DNA of 64,000 bases from Alphaproteobacteria bacterium (lineage in GTDB: Bacteria; Pseudomonadota; Alphaproteobacteria; Rhizobiales; Rhizobiaceae). A model generated the notes under the pieces. It worked only from the letters and a program-made list of their open reading frames with translations, searched no databases and had not been told where the DNA came from. How positions within the stretch are numbered: the first letter of the stretch is position 1; every line of letters starts with the position of its first letter. The DNA lies in contig JAJRQF010000088.1 of NCBI GenBank assembly GCA_024280375.1, positions 54,046 to 118,045 of the forward strand. Reading direction: 5' to 3'. This document shows, piece after piece, positions 52,617 to 62,690 of this stretch. The position numbers and the translations under genes are program-made.

Positions 52617-55490
52617 ATGCTTGAAAAGAACTATGATTTTACCAAGGCCGAGCCGCGCGTAGCCAAGGCCTGGGATGAGGCAGACGCATTTAAGGCCGGG
52701 GCAGGCGCAAAACCTGATGCCGAGCCGTTTACCATTGTCATTCCACCGCCCAATGTGACCGGTTCATTGCATATGGGCCATGCGCTGAATAATACATTGC
52801 AGGATATTATGGTGCGCTTTGAGCGGATGCGGGGCAAGAATGTGCTTTGGCAGCCGGGCATGGACCATGCGGGCATTGCAACGCAAATGGTGGTTGAGCG
52901 CCAATTGGCGGAGCGTCAGCAACCGGGTCGGCGCGATTTGGGTCGCGAAAAATTCGTTGAGAAAATTTGGGAATGGAAAGAGGAATCCGGTGGAATAATC
53001 TTCAACCAGTTGAAACGACTTGGTGCTTCTTGTGATTGGTCACGCGAGCGCTTCACCATGGATGAGGGGCTTTCCAAGGCTGTGCTGGAGGTCTTCGTTA
53101 CGCTTTATAAGGAAGGCCTGATTTATCGCGGCAAACGGCTGGTCAACTGGGACCCTCAATTTGAAACGGCAATATCCGACCTTGAGGTGGAAAATACTGA
53201 AGTTGCCGGCCATATGTGGCATTTCAAATATCCGCTGGCCGGTGGCGAAACTTACGAATATGTGGAAAAAGACGAGGATGGCAATATCACGCTGCAGGAG
53301 ACGCGCGATTATATTTCCATTGCCACCACACGGCCTGAAACCATGCTTGGGGATGGGGCGGTTGCTGTTCACCCATCCGATGAGCGATATGCCTCAATCA
53401 TCGGCAAACTATGTGAAATTCCGGTTGGCCCGAAAGAACATCGCCGTCTAATCCCGATTATTACTGATGATTACCCGGACCCTGATTTCGGCTCCGGTGC
53501 GGTGAAAATCACCGGCGCGCATGATTTCAACGACTATATGGTGGCAAAACGCAATAATATTCCGTGCTACCGGCTGATGGATATTCAAGCCGCCATGCGC
53601 GACGACGGTGCTCCCTATGCAGAGTGTGCTGTGCAGGCGAAGGAAATCGTGGATTCTGGAGAATTGCCGGACGAGAATACTGTTGATGCGATCAATCTGG
53701 TGCCGGATGAATATCGTGGCCTCGACCGCTTCGATGCGCGCAAGAAAATCATTGCCGACATTACTGCCGATGGTCTTGCAGTCATGATAAGCGACGATGA
53801 GGGCAATGAAATTCCCTTCGTTGAAAACAAGAAAATCATGCAGCCGTTTGGTGATCGTTCGCATGTGGTGATTGAGCCGATGCTGACCGACCAGTGGTTT
53901 GCCGATGCGGAAACACTGGCTCAGCCTGCCATTGCTTCAGTGCGCGAGGGCCGCACTAATTTTGTGCCGAAAACCTGGGAAAATACCTATTTTCACTGGA
54001 TGGAAAACATTCAGCCCTGGTGCATCTCGCGCCAGCTTTGGTGGGGCCATCGGATACCGGCCTGGTATGGGCCAGATGGGACCGTATTTGTTGAGAAGTC
54101 TGAAGACGAGGCCCTAGTTGCCGCCGAGGCGCATTACGGTAAGGCTGTTGAGCTTGAGCGCGACTCTGATGTGCTCGACACGTGGTTTTCTTCAGCGCTT
54201 TGGCCGTTTTCCACCCTTGGCTGGCCAGACCAGACCAAAGCGCTTGATACTTATTATCAGACTGATGTGCTGGTAACCGGTCTCGACATTATCTTTTTCT
54301 GGGTTGCCCGGATGATGATGATGGGCCTGCATTTCATGAAAGATGCGGAAGACACGCCGATTGAGCCGTTCCACACAGTCTATGTGCACGCTCTGGTGCG
54401 TGATAAAACCGGTGCCAAAATGTCTAAATCCAAGGGCAATGTGATCGACCCGCTGGAATTGATGGACGAATATGGCACCGATGCGCTGCGCTTTACACTG
54501 GCGATTATGGCGGCTCAAGGGCGGGATGTAAAACTCGATACGGCGCGTATTGCCGGTTATCGCAACTTTGGCACCAAGCTTTGGAACGCCACCCGCTTTG
54601 CAGAAATGAATGGCGTTGTGCGTGGCACTGATTTTGCCCCGGAAGACGCTAAACTGACGGTTAATCGCTGGATATTAACCGAGCTCTCACGCACCACGGC
54701 GGAAATTACCGAGGCGATTGAAAAGTTCCGCTTTAATGATGCGGCGGCCTCCGCCTATCGTTTCGTGTGGAACCAGACTTGCGATTGGTATCTGGAATTG
54801 CTCAAGCCGATTTTCTCCGGTGAAGATGTGGCGGAGAAAAAAGAAGCGCAGGCCTGTGCCGGTTATGTGCTGGATGAGATATATAAATTGCTGCACCCGT
54901 TTATGCCCTTCATGACCGAGGAGCTTTGGACCGAAACCGCCAGCGGCGGCGCCGATGAGGGCGAGCGCCCGACTTTGCTTTGTCATGCGGAATGGCCAAA
55001 GGCTGAATTTGGTGACGATGCGGCGGCTGACGAGATCAACTGGCTGATTGCGCTGGTTAGTGAAATTCGCTCGGTGCGGGCAGAAATGAACATCAAGCCG
55101 GGATTGAGGTTGCCGATGGTGGTGCTGGGTGCAAGCGCGCAAACAATCGCGCGGCTCGCCACCCATGATGCGGCGATCAAAACCCTTGCGCGGATGGAGA
55201 ATATTGAGCTTGGCAGTGAAGTGCCGAAGGCTTCTGCCCAACTGGTGCAGGGTGAGGCAACCATATATCTGCCGCTTGAGGGCATTATTGATCTTGGGGC
55301 CGAGGTTGTGCGCCTGACCAAAGAGCAGGGTGTTTTGGAAAAGGAAATCAAGCAATTGACCGGTAAACTTGGCAATGAGCGCTTTGTTGCCAATGCGCCT
55401 GCAGAAGTGGTGCAGGAAAACCGCGACCGGCTTTCAGGTGCGGAAGCCAAGCTTGAAAAAATCAATGCAGCACTGGAACGCATGGGATAA
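52617..55490 (+). CDS. valS: Valyl-tRNA synthetase
   Basis: The 957-residue class Ia synthetase has the HIGH-type motif PNVTGSLHMGHALN near residue 44, the editing domain (GDGAVAVHPSDERY, GSGAVKITGAHDFND), and KMSKSKGNVIDP near residue 602. The C-terminal coiled-coil tRNA arm is present (LTKEQGVLEKEIKQLTGKL and NRDRLSGAEAKLEKINAAL). It charges tRNA-Val and clears mischarged threonine. The ATG at 52617 is preferred to an upstream in-frame codon at 52599 because it gives the usual MLEKNYDF start; the ribosome site is weak. Confidence 0.96.
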   Translation: MLEKNYDFTKAEPRVAKAWDEADAFKAGAGAKPDAEPFTIVIPPPNVTGSLHMGHALNNTLQDIMVRFERMRGKNVLWQPGMDHAGIATQMVVERQLAERQQPGRRDLGREKFVEKIWEWKEESGGIIFNQLKRLGASCDWSRERFTMDEGLSKAVLEVFVTLYKEGLIYRGKRLVNWDPQFETAISDLEVENTEVAGHMWHFKYPLAGGETYEYVEKDEDGNITLQETRDYISIATTRPETMLGDGAVAVHPSDERYASIIGKLCEIPVGPKEHRRLIPIITDDYPDPDFGSGAVKITGAHDFNDYMVAKRNNIPCYRLMDIQAAMRDDGAPYAECAVQAKEIVDSGELPDENTVDAINLVPDEYRGLDRFDARKKIIADITADGLAVMISDDEGNEIPFVENKKIMQPFGDRSHVVIEPMLTDQWFADAETLAQPAIASVREGRTNFVPKTWENTYFHWMENIQPWCISRQLWWGHRIPAWYGPDGTVFVEKSEDEALVAAEAHYGKAVELERDSDVLDTWFSSALWPFSTLGWPDQTKALDTYYQTDVLVTGLDIIFFWVARMMMMGLHFMKDAEDTPIEPFHTVYVHALVRDKTGAKMSKSKGNVIDPLELMDEYGTDALRFTLAIMAAQGRDVKLDTARIAGYRNFGTKLWNATRFAEMNGVVRGTDFAPEDAKLTVNRWILTELSRTTAEITEAIEKFRFNDAAASAYRFVWNQTCDWYLELLKPIFSGEDVAEKKEAQACAGYVLDEIYKLLHPFMPFMTEELWTETASGGADEGERPTLLCHAEWPKAEFGDDAAADEINWLIALVSEIRSVRAEMNIKPGLRLPMVVLGASAQTIARLATHDAAIKTLARMENIELGSEVPKASAQLVQGEATIYLPLEGIIDLGAEVVRLTKEQGVLEKEIKQLTGKLGNERFVANAPAEVVQENRDRLSGAEAKLEKINAALERMG

Positions 55491-55519
55491 TATTGGTGCC
55501 GGTGCGTGGTCGTGGCAAG

Positions 55520-56239
55520 CTAAGCTGCCGCGTTCATGATCACCGGCATTTTAAATTTCCATTGATGCCAAACCGGCTCGTCTTCAATGAGCGAAACCAT
55601 AAAGCGGGCAACATTTGCCCGTGCCGTCGGGCGGCCGGAAAACAGGCCGGTCGATGGCGATTGCGCTGTCTCATATTGTGATATATCTGCATTAATAAGC
55701 GAATCCGGGCGAACAATGCTCCATTCTATTTGTGGGTTGATGCTTCCGATCTCGTCGATAAGGTAAGCAGCCGCCAACTCGTTGTCCCGCTGGGGTGGAA
55801 TTGTGTAGTGTAACAGCGAAAGAACCAGCCGCTCAACAATGGTCCTAGGCTCGTTGAGGTGAGGGTTTTTGACTCCAACAGTATTCATGAGAATGAATTT
55901 AGTTGGCGGTGATTGCGGCCTGATCTGAATTGCATTGCACAGGCGGCGGGTTGCTTCAGCACAAAGATTTCTCGGCGCGCCAAACATCCCCTTGAAACTT
56001 AAAACGTGACCGAGGCAGGAGACAATTGCATCGCAATCCATCACGTGTGCCTGCAATTCTTCGTCAGTTAGATCAAGAATGGCGGCCTTTATCACGGTTA
56101 GATTTCTATGGCTCAATATTTCACTATCGAGTTTATCGGGTGTGCGGACAATGGCGCGAACCTGATGCCCATTTTGCAGAAGTTGATTAACCACATGGCG
56201 GCCTGTCATGCCAGTGGCACCTGCGACGAGAATTTTCAT
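55520..56239 (-). CDS. NmrA-like NAD(P)-binding atypical SDR
   Basis: The 239-residue protein starts MKILVAGATGMTGRHVVNQLL, the glycine-rich NAD(P) motif of atypical short-chain dehydrogenases. Conserved blocks are VRTPDKL, DCDAIVSCLGH and IEWSIVRPDSLIN, as in NmrA/YwnB/flavin-reductase-like proteins. No catalytic YxxxK is evident, so it may be a sensor or quinone-linked reductase. AAAGGA precedes the ATG at 56239. It is divergent from a LysR regulator, which is its likely controller. Confidence 0.85.
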   Translation of the reverse strand: MKILVAGATGMTGRHVVNQLLQNGHQVRAIVRTPDKLDSEILSHRNLTVIKAAILDLTDEELQAHVMDCDAIVSCLGHVLSFKGMFGAPRNLCAEATRRLCNAIQIRPQSPPTKFILMNTVGVKNPHLNEPRTIVERLVLSLLHYTIPPQRDNELAAAYLIDEIGSINPQIEWSIVRPDSLINADISQYETAQSPSTGLFSGRPTARANVARFMVSLIEDEPVWHQWKFKMPVIMNAAA

Positions 56240-56351
56240 GGACGTATTCCTTTGATGTTTTGCTGGCTGACTGTTTGCGATGTCAGGCATATAGTTCCCA
56301 TTGTTTCCTATTCATATTGACTAATCTTGCTTGTTTGATATGCATATATGC

Positions 56352-57239
56352 ATGGATTGGCGTTCGGTAAATTTTGACTGGAATCGTGCCCGGGCTTTCT
56401 TGGTGACAGCCGAGGAGGGCTCGCTATCTGCAGCTGCCCGGGCGCTGGGTATGGCTCAGCCGACCCTTGGCCGACAGGTTAAGGCGCTTGAGCAGGAGCT
56501 TGGTGTGGTGTTGTTTGAGCGCGCCGGGAAAGGCTTGCTGCTCACGCCGGACGGGTTGGCGCTGTTGGATCACGTGCGTGCGATGGGGGAAGCGGCAAAT
56601 GCAATTTCGCTCACGTCTTTCGGCCAGTCGCAAGCAATTGAGGGGAATATCTGCATTGCCGCAAGTCCGGTTTATGCGGCCTATTTATTGCCGCCGATTA
56701 TCGCCAGGCTTCGCCATATTGAGCCAGGTATTACGGTTGAAATTGTTGCCTCCAATTTTGCCAGCGATCTAAACAGAAGAGAGGCAGACATTGCCATCAG
56801 AAATTTCAGGCCAGTTGAGCCGGAGCTGATTGCCAAGAAAATCAGGGATGTTCCGGCCAGACTTTATGCAACACCTGAATATCTGGAGAAGATTGGATCT
56901 CCGCGAACTGCGGCTGATCTGAATAGCGCCAGTTTTATCAGTATTGATCGAACAGGAGCTTTCATAAATGGCCTCAATTCGATGGGGTTGAGTTTGACCG
57001 AAAAGAACTTTCCAATATTCACCGAGAATTATCTGGTGATGTGGGAACTGGTTAAACAGGGGGTTGGGATCGGGATATTGGACGGAAATATTGGCGATGC
57101 CGAACCATCGGTTTGTCGGGTGATGGATACGCTTGAACCGCTCATGTTTCCTATATGGTTGGTGGCCCGGCACGAACTAAAAACCAGCCGTCGGGTGCGT
57201 ATTGTGTTCGATCTATTGTCTGAAGAGTTAAGTAAATAA
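56352..57239 (+). CDS. LysR-family transcriptional regulator
   Basis: The 295-residue protein has an N-terminal helix-turn-helix (FDWNRARAFLVTAEEGSLSAAARALGMAQPTLGRQVKALEQ-type, about residues 6-65) and a periplasmic-binding-like effector domain (about 90-290). The classic LysR layout faces the divergent NmrA-like gene across a 112-base gap, implying control of that gene. Several in-frame starts exist between 56331 and 56352; the ATG at 56352 gives the usual short N-terminus. Confidence 0.92.
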   Translation: MDWRSVNFDWNRARAFLVTAEEGSLSAAARALGMAQPTLGRQVKALEQELGVVLFERAGKGLLLTPDGLALLDHVRAMGEAANAISLTSFGQSQAIEGNICIAASPVYAAYLLPPIIARLRHIEPGITVEIVASNFASDLNRREADIAIRNFRPVEPELIAKKIRDVPARLYATPEYLEKIGSPRTAADLNSASFISIDRTGAFINGLNSMGLSLTEKNFPIFTENYLVMWELVKQGVGIGILDGNIGDAEPSVCRVMDTLEPLMFPIWLVARHELKTSRRVRIVFDLLSEELSK

Positions 57240-57547
57240 TATTTGCAAAACGCCCAATATTGATGCTGTGAATTTGGTGCAATTTGGCCTAATTGGCGCC
57301 AAACGGACATGATATGTCCCTCATTCGTATCGGAATGTTTGCTTTGAGCCGATTGTAAGGCGTTGTTATCAATGGGGGAAAATTGAGGTTTTTGTTTTAT
57401 TTGATGTTTGCTACTGTAATTTACTTAAGGCCACCAAGTATATTTTGAACTGTATTCAAGTTTTTGTGTAATTTTCCGAAATGTTAATTAAATTGGCGTA
57501 TATTTACTGGAGATGGATTGGTGCTCAAAATCCTGGAGGGGGAAATT
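57240..57547. other. 308-base AT-rich intergenic region upstream of the hybrid kinase
   Basis: No gene is supported. It contains TTGGCGCCAA (57293-57302), a perfect 10-bp palindrome. It also contains GGACAT/ATGTCC (57305-57319), a 6-bp stem with a 3-base loop that may end the LysR transcript. The rest is AT-rich and likely holds the kinase promoter. Confidence 0.5.
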
Positions 57548-59902
57548 ATGCTAGTAAAAGCCAAATCGACCACGCTGGAGCTCGTTGCTTCAATTGGCGT
57601 GATGATGCTTATCTTATTCGGTGGAATATACTGGATAATGGGCAATACTGTAGATCAGCTTGTCAGGCAGGATGCAGAAACGGCGGCTGAGTTGTGGGCC
57701 CAACATCTTGCAAAAAATATAGACAACCTGGAACAAATTGCCAGCGGATTGCGACTGACAGAAGAAAGCAAGGACCAAATTGAGGCGGCGCGCCAGATCG
57801 GCAATGTCTTTCGGTTTAAGCTGTTTGATTCAACCGGTCGCCTGCGGTTGATTTCTGATGAGTTGGAAAAAGAATTTTCAGGTGGTCCATCGTTGGGTGA
57901 TCACAATACCAAAGCGTCAAATGTGCTGGAAACCGGTCGGCCCTATACAAAAGTTGCCGAAGGAATTCCGCCGAAACGCCCACCTTTGTATGCAGAAACC
58001 TATCTTCCTGTCGTTGTAGATGGAAAACCAATTGCGATTGTCGAGGTCTATGTGGATGTCAGCAGCAAACAGGCCGCATTTCGAAAAGAATTTGCCAATT
58101 CTGTACTAATATTGATTGGGCTGTTTTTGGTGGCGATTGCGACACCAGGATATGCGTTTATCCGTCACGGGCGGGAAATGGTTCGGCAAAATGCGCTGAT
58201 TGCGCGCAGTCACGAACTTGATGAAGCGCGTAAAAATGCCGAGTCTGCCGATCGAGCTAAATCAGAGTTTCTCGCCAATATGTCCCATGAAATACGCACG
58301 CCGATGAATGGCGTAATGGGTATGGCTGAATTATTGTCCAAAACCGAGCTGGATAAAAAGCAGCAAATGTTTACCGATGTTATTGTAAAATCCGGCGCTT
58401 CGCTGCTGACTATTATCAATGATATTCTCGACTTCTCGAAAATTGATGCGGGCCAAATGACGTTGGACCCGGCGCCGTTTAAACTGCGAGATTCAATTGA
58501 AGATGTTGCCACACTTGTATCGTCCAGAGTTCTTGAGAAAAACCTTGAGCTGGCCGTTCGTGTTGAACCCGATCTGCCTGATTTGCTTGTTGGTGATGTC
58601 GGGAGAATTCGCCAGATTGTAACCAATCTCATGGGTAATGCTGTTAAATTTACTGAAATCGGACATGTATTTATTGATGTGCGCGGAAAGCGACGCAATA
58701 TTGCTGAAGGGCAAGAGGTGATTGAACTGGAATTTCGGATTGAAGATACCGGAATTGGTATCCCTGAAGATTTACGGAACAAGGTATTTGAAAAATTCAG
58801 TCAGGTTGATGAAAGCGCCACCAGAAAACATGAGGGAACAGGGTTGGGTCTAGCCATATCTTCATCGCTCGTAGAACTTATGGGTGGTCAGATTGGTGTG
58901 AATAGCAATAATTTTGGCGGTTCCACTTTCTGGTTCAAAATTGAACTTCCTATTGAAAGTAATGCGGCCGAGAAAAAGAATGTGCCGATGGATGTTTCGG
59001 GTTCAAATATTTTGATTGTTGATGATAATGAGGTCAATCTTTCTATTCTTAGTGAACAAATGGGTTCCTGGAAGTTTAAATATTCGCCTGTTTCAAATGG
59101 TGCTTCCGCATTGTCAGCATTGCGCAATTCTGTGATCCGGGGTGTTGAATATGATGCGATTATTCTTGACCAGCAAATGCCGGAAATGACCGGTGCTGAT
59201 GTGGTGGCCGCTATTAAAGCCGATCCGTCGATTAGCGATATACCTATCATTATGCTGACTTCGGTTGATCAGGCCGAAGATGGGGCTTCGTTTACGTCAC
59301 TTGGTGTGCGGGGTCACTTGATTAAGCCGGCGCGCTCTTCATTATTGTTGGAAACCTTAATCCAGGTATTGCAGGACGACAGGCAGTCGCGGCCAAAATC
59401 CAGGGCAAACCAGCCGCTTAATGCTGTGTCGGGTGAAGGTGGAGTGATTGAAGAGCTTACACAGCCGGGCATTGTTGCTACCAATATTTTACCTGCAGAT
59501 TTACCTGGGCAGTGTGATGTGCTGGTTTGCGAAGACAATGAAGTAAATCAATTGGTGTTTGAGCAAATTTTACTGGATGCGGGCGTCAAATTTTCCATCG
59601 CCAATAATGGTGCGGAAGGTGTTGAGTATTTTAGCAAGCTCAAACCAAAACTTATATTGATGGATGTCTCCATGCCGGTGATGAATGGACATGAGGCAAC
59701 CCGGGAAATTCGCAAAATCGAGGCTAAAAGCGGCGGCCATGTGCCTATCGTCGGTGTTACAGCCCACGCACTGACCGGTGACCGGGAAGGTTGTCTGGAA
59801 GCTGGTATGGATGATTATCTGCCAAAACCAATTTCGCCATCGGCATTGACCGGCAAAATTGATAAATGGCTGAAACGCGATAAAGCCGCAAAATCTGCTT
59901 AA
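57548..59902 (+). CDS. Hybrid sensor histidine kinase with two receiver domains
   Basis: The 784-residue protein has a membrane segment at about residues 10-32, a periplasmic or extracytoplasmic part to about 180, and a second membrane segment to about 205. Next come a HisKA domain ([15 protein letters not shown], His near 247) and a HATPase domain with intact N, G1 (DTGIGIP) and G2 (GTGLGLA) boxes. Two receiver domains follow: the first with phospho-acceptor Asp in [12 protein letters not shown] (about 541), the second in [12 protein letters not shown] (about 704). No Hpt domain is present, so a separate Hpt protein probably takes the phosphate. GGAGGGGG fixes the ATG at 57548. Confidence 0.94.
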   Translation: MLVKAKSTTLELVASIGVMMLILFGGIYWIMGNTVDQLVRQDAETAAELWAQHLAKNIDNLEQIASGLRLTEESKDQIEAARQIGNVFRFKLFDSTGRLRLISDELEKEFSGGPSLGDHNTKASNVLETGRPYTKVAEGIPPKRPPLYAETYLPVVVDGKPIAIVEVYVDVSSKQAAFRKEFANSVLILIGLFLVAIATPGYAFIRHGREMVRQNALIARSHELDEARKNAESADRAKSEFLANMSHEIRTPMNGVMGMAELLSKTELDKKQQMFTDVIVKSGASLLTIINDILDFSKIDAGQMTLDPAPFKLRDSIEDVATLVSSRVLEKNLELAVRVEPDLPDLLVGDVGRIRQIVTNLMGNAVKFTEIGHVFIDVRGKRRNIAEGQEVIELEFRIEDTGIGIPEDLRNKVFEKFSQVDESATRKHEGTGLGLAISSSLVELMGGQIGVNSNNFGGSTFWFKIELPIESNAAEKKNVPMDVSGSNILIVDDNEVNLSILSEQMGSWKFKYSPVSNGASALSALRNSVIRGVEYDAIILDQQMPEMTGADVVAAIKADPSISDIPIIMLTSVDQAEDGASFTSLGVRGHLIKPARSSLLLETLIQVLQDDRQSRPKSRANQPLNAVSGEGGVIEELTQPGIVATNILPADLPGQCDVLVCEDNEVNQLVFEQILLDAGVKFSIANNGAEGVEYFSKLKPKLILMDVSMPVMNGHEATREIRKIEAKSGGHVPIVGVTAHALTGDREGCLEAGMDDYLPKPISPSALTGKIDKWLKRDKAAKSA

Positions 59903-59916
59903 TGCAGAAAAAGAGC

Positions 59917-59936
59917 GGGGCGATTTGGTTCGCCCC
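59917..59936 (+). terminator. Hairpin after the hybrid kinase gene
   Basis: GGGGCGA and TCGCCCC form a 7-bp stem with a 6-base loop, 15 bases past the kinase stop. The T-run is weak, a few Ts slightly further on, but the place and GC content fit an intrinsic terminator. Confidence 0.55.
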
Positions 59937-60108
59937 TCACTGGCTTTTCTCTGCCCATCTGGCGAGAGGCGAGCTTTTCCCCTGATTATTTGCAAAATAT
60001 TTATTCAATTCTGGCGGGAAATTTGCCCGGAGGAAACTCGACAATTTGCATTTCATTGATTAGACTTTTGAATAATTGCCTAATCAAAGGCATATTCGGG
60101 AGGATGGA

Positions 60109-60927
60109 ATGACAAATGACGCAGGGAACAGTGAACCGAAGCCGAAAATGTCAAAGGCCCGATATGAGGCCGAGCTCGCCCGATTGCAGATTGAACTGGT
60201 CAAAATGCAAGAATGGCTGAAGGATAGCGATCAAAAAATTGTAGTGATTTTTGAAGGCCGCGACGCTGCCGGTAAGGGTGGCACAATCAAACGAATTACC
60301 GAACCGCTGAGCCCTAGAATATGCCGTGTCGTGGCTTTGCCTGCGCCAACAGAACGGGAGCAGGGGCAGTGGTATTTTCAGCGCTATGTGGCGCATTTGC
60401 CGACCAAAGGTGAAATGGTGATCCTCGATCGCTCCTGGTACAACCGTGGTGGCGTGGAGCGGGTAATGGGGTTTTGTTCCGAGGAAGAACATCAGGATTT
60501 TTTGCGCTCATGCCCGGAATTTGAACGTATGTTGGTTCGCTCCGGCATCAAGGTGATCAAATATTGGTTCTCGGTTAGCGATGAAGAGCAGGAACGGCGG
60601 TTTCAAAAACGCCTTAAAACGCCAACTAAACGCTGGAAACTTTCGCCGATGGATTTGGAATCACGCAACAAATGGGTTGCCTATTCGAAAGCCAAGGATG
60701 CGATGTTTGCCCATACGGATATCAAGCAGGCGCCGTGGTATGTTGTGCGCTCGGACGTTAAAAAGCACGCGCGGATTAATTGTATTACGCACATGCTGGA
60801 TCAAATTCCCTATGAAGATACAACGCCGGAGGAAATTGTGCTGGAAGAGCGCCCGGCACAACAGGGATATGTGCGCCCGCCAATGGACGACCAAACCTTT
60901 GTGCCCGAAGTGCATGGCGAGGTTTGA
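60109..60927 (+). CDS. ppk2: Polyphosphate kinase 2
   Basis: The 272-residue protein has the PPK2 fold: Walker A FEGRDAAGKGGTIKRI near residue 48, Walker B MVILDRSWYNRGGVERVMGF near residue 104 and the lid segment KTPTKRWKLSPMDLESRNKW. It moves phosphate between polyphosphate and nucleoside di- or monophosphates; the sequence and length fit the class I, nucleoside-diphosphate-using type. GGGAGGATGGA before the ATG at 60109 fixes the start over an upstream in-frame codon. Confidence 0.95.
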   Translation: MTNDAGNSEPKPKMSKARYEAELARLQIELVKMQEWLKDSDQKIVVIFEGRDAAGKGGTIKRITEPLSPRICRVVALPAPTEREQGQWYFQRYVAHLPTKGEMVILDRSWYNRGGVERVMGFCSEEEHQDFLRSCPEFERMLVRSGIKVIKYWFSVSDEEQERRFQKRLKTPTKRWKLSPMDLESRNKWVAYSKAKDAMFAHTDIKQAPWYVVRSDVKKHARINCITHMLDQIPYEDTTPEEIVLEERPAQQGYVRPPMDDQTFVPEVHGEV

Positions 60928-61054
60928 TGGGTTTGTAGCGAGGCGTGGCGGGTGAATGAGGGGCAGGTCGTCGCTGCACAAAGGAAGGTTTTTATCGCAA
61001 AAGGGTTGTCGGATTTTTGGTTTTGCAATGTGAAAGTAATTGAATTGAATTAAA

Positions 61055-61420
61055 CTATGTATATGCAATTATGCTCGCAAAAAAGGTGGCTACTCCTAAA
61101 TATCCCGTCACCTTAGAAACTTGATACATTGGTTTACCTTTCGGCAACCCTTTGTGGAAGTACAATGCTCCAAAAAGCGCAAATGGCAATGCACAAAACC
61201 ACACTATAGCAACGCTAACGCCATTGGTATCATTCTGTCCTGATGATAAAGAAAATAGGGCCAAAATTACAGCAAGGATAAATGGACTTATTAAGACAGC
61301 AGAAATAGCATTTCTCTTAGTCTGAACATTTTTTAAAAATAATGTAATAGCGGCCAAAAAATAGATAATTGGAAAGAGTCCGAAAACCGAAATTGTTAAA
61401 ATTTTTGACACGCTTTCCAT
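61055..61420 (-). CDS. Small integral membrane protein, unknown function
   Basis: The 121-residue protein has four predicted membrane segments (about residues 8-28, 38-58, 68-88 and 102-120) separated by short loops with few charges. No motif was recognised. The gene is AT-rich compared with its neighbours and has a weak ribosome site, which might mean acquisition by transfer or just low selection. It stands alone between ppk2 and the amine oxidase, on the opposite strand from ppk2. Confidence 0.55.
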   Translation of the reverse strand: MESVSKILTISVFGLFPIIYFLAAITLFLKNVQTKRNAISAVLISPFILAVILALFSLSSGQNDTNGVSVAIVWFCALPFALFGALYFHKGLPKGKPMYQVSKVTGYLGVATFFASIIAYT

Positions 61421-61592
61421 AGGGGAATAACTACTCTATTTCTGTTAAGAATATATGAGCATTCAATGCGGTTGTAACAAACTTATTCATTGTTGATGAG
61501 CAACTTTCATAATATTATCAAGCGCAGTCAAATTGAATGAATAGATTTGATCACCACTTGCGCCAAACCAGCGAAGATCGCCCACACGAATA

Positions 61593-62690
61593 TCAAGTCA
61601 ACGCACCCAAAACCTTGTTCGCCACCCGCTCGCCGGCCTCTATCGCGCCTTCAATCAGGCCGGGGCTTTGGGTTGCTGTTTCGGCGACCGCAAATAAAAG
61701 CCTGCCATCGCAGAAATCATTTCGGATTTGTTGGGGTAATAATTCCGGGTGAGCCGGTGGTGTTTGACGATCCTGATCAGAACAAATCAGACCATCGTTC
61801 TCCCAGTTCATCACTTCTATTCTCTCGAAATCAGCGGCCTTGCTACCGAAACATCGAACCATTTGTTGAATAATTTTCGATTTGATCTCGTCGGGCTTAA
61901 TTGCCTGTTGAGATAGGCCGAGGAAACCAAATAGGGCGGCTGGAGAACCATCTGGTCCACAATGATCGTGGGCTTCAAACAGCGGACCAACCTGGCTTGC
62001 AATTCGCCCTGAAAGGCCAAGTTCCCGCCAAAACGGGCTTTTGTAAATGATCGCCGCTTTCGCCTGGGTCGCCATCCACGTTGGTGCGCTTCGCATGATA
62101 TTTACGGCAGAAGTATCAAGCAAGCCATCCCAATCGATCATTTGCTCCATAACTCTCAGTGGCGCTGCAACTATGATTTTGCTGGTATCGACTGGTTTGT
62201 TGGTGTCGCCGGCGCTGTGAAGAATCATTCGATCATCGGGGCGACTGATACGATTGATTTGATAATTGCAATGGATATTGTCGGCCCCAATATTTTTCGC
62301 CAATTGATCAATCAGACTTTGTGGACCTCCAATAATTCTGGCAATGCCGTGTTGGCCGGGCAAAAACTGCCGCATTGGCGGCTGGCTCGCGTCAATGTCG
62401 ATAATTGCATCGCCCTGATCATATTGCTGATAGGTATTGATATTCAGCTTCTTCAACCACTGGGCAGCAATTGGCTGGTATTCCGGCCACACCCAGGTTG
62501 ACCCCAGATCTGCCAAATATTTACCGGTATGCTGATCACGGGTTGATTTTATGCGACCACCAAGCCGGTCGGCGGCTTCAAATATATGGGCGTCAATTCC
62601 CGCATCGATTAGGATATTACAGGCAATCAGGCCTGACAGGCCTCCGCCGATTATTGCGATTTCACAGTGGAAATGTTCTTTTGACCTCAC
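61593..62690 (-). CDS. FAD-dependent amine oxidase / protoporphyrinogen-oxidase-like protein
   Basis: The 365-residue protein starts with the Rossmann FAD motif IAIIGGGLSGLIACNIL, followed by FEAADRLGGRIKST, the hallmark of flavin monoamine oxidases. It ends with GRLLFAVAETATQSPGLIEGAIEAGERVA, the C-terminal FAD-binding block. The substrate is unknown. Its GTG start overlaps the cysG stop (GTGA), so it is translationally coupled to siroheme/precorrin-2 synthesis, although a role there is only suggested by position. Confidence 0.85.
   Translation of the reverse strand: MRSKEHFHCEIAIIGGGLSGLIACNILIDAGIDAHIFEAADRLGGRIKSTRDQHTGKYLADLGSTWVWPEYQPIAAQWLKKLNINTYQQYDQGDAIIDIDASQPPMRQFLPGQHGIARIIGGPQSLIDQLAKNIGADNIHCNYQINRISRPDDRMILHSAGDTNKPVDTSKIIVAAPLRVMEQMIDWDGLLDTSAVNIMRSAPTWMATQAKAAIIYKSPFWRELGLSGRIASQVGPLFEAHDHCGPDGSPAALFGFLGLSQQAIKPDEIKSKIIQQMVRCFGSKAADFERIEVMNWENDGLICSDQDRQTPPAHPELLPQQIRNDFCDGRLLFAVAETATQSPGLIEGAIEAGERVANKVLGALT

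Noticed and set aside
61055..61420. Horizontally acquired island around the small membrane protein
   Set aside because: Only a single AT-rich gene is involved, with no integrase, repeats or tRNA junction, so transfer cannot be argued beyond a hint.
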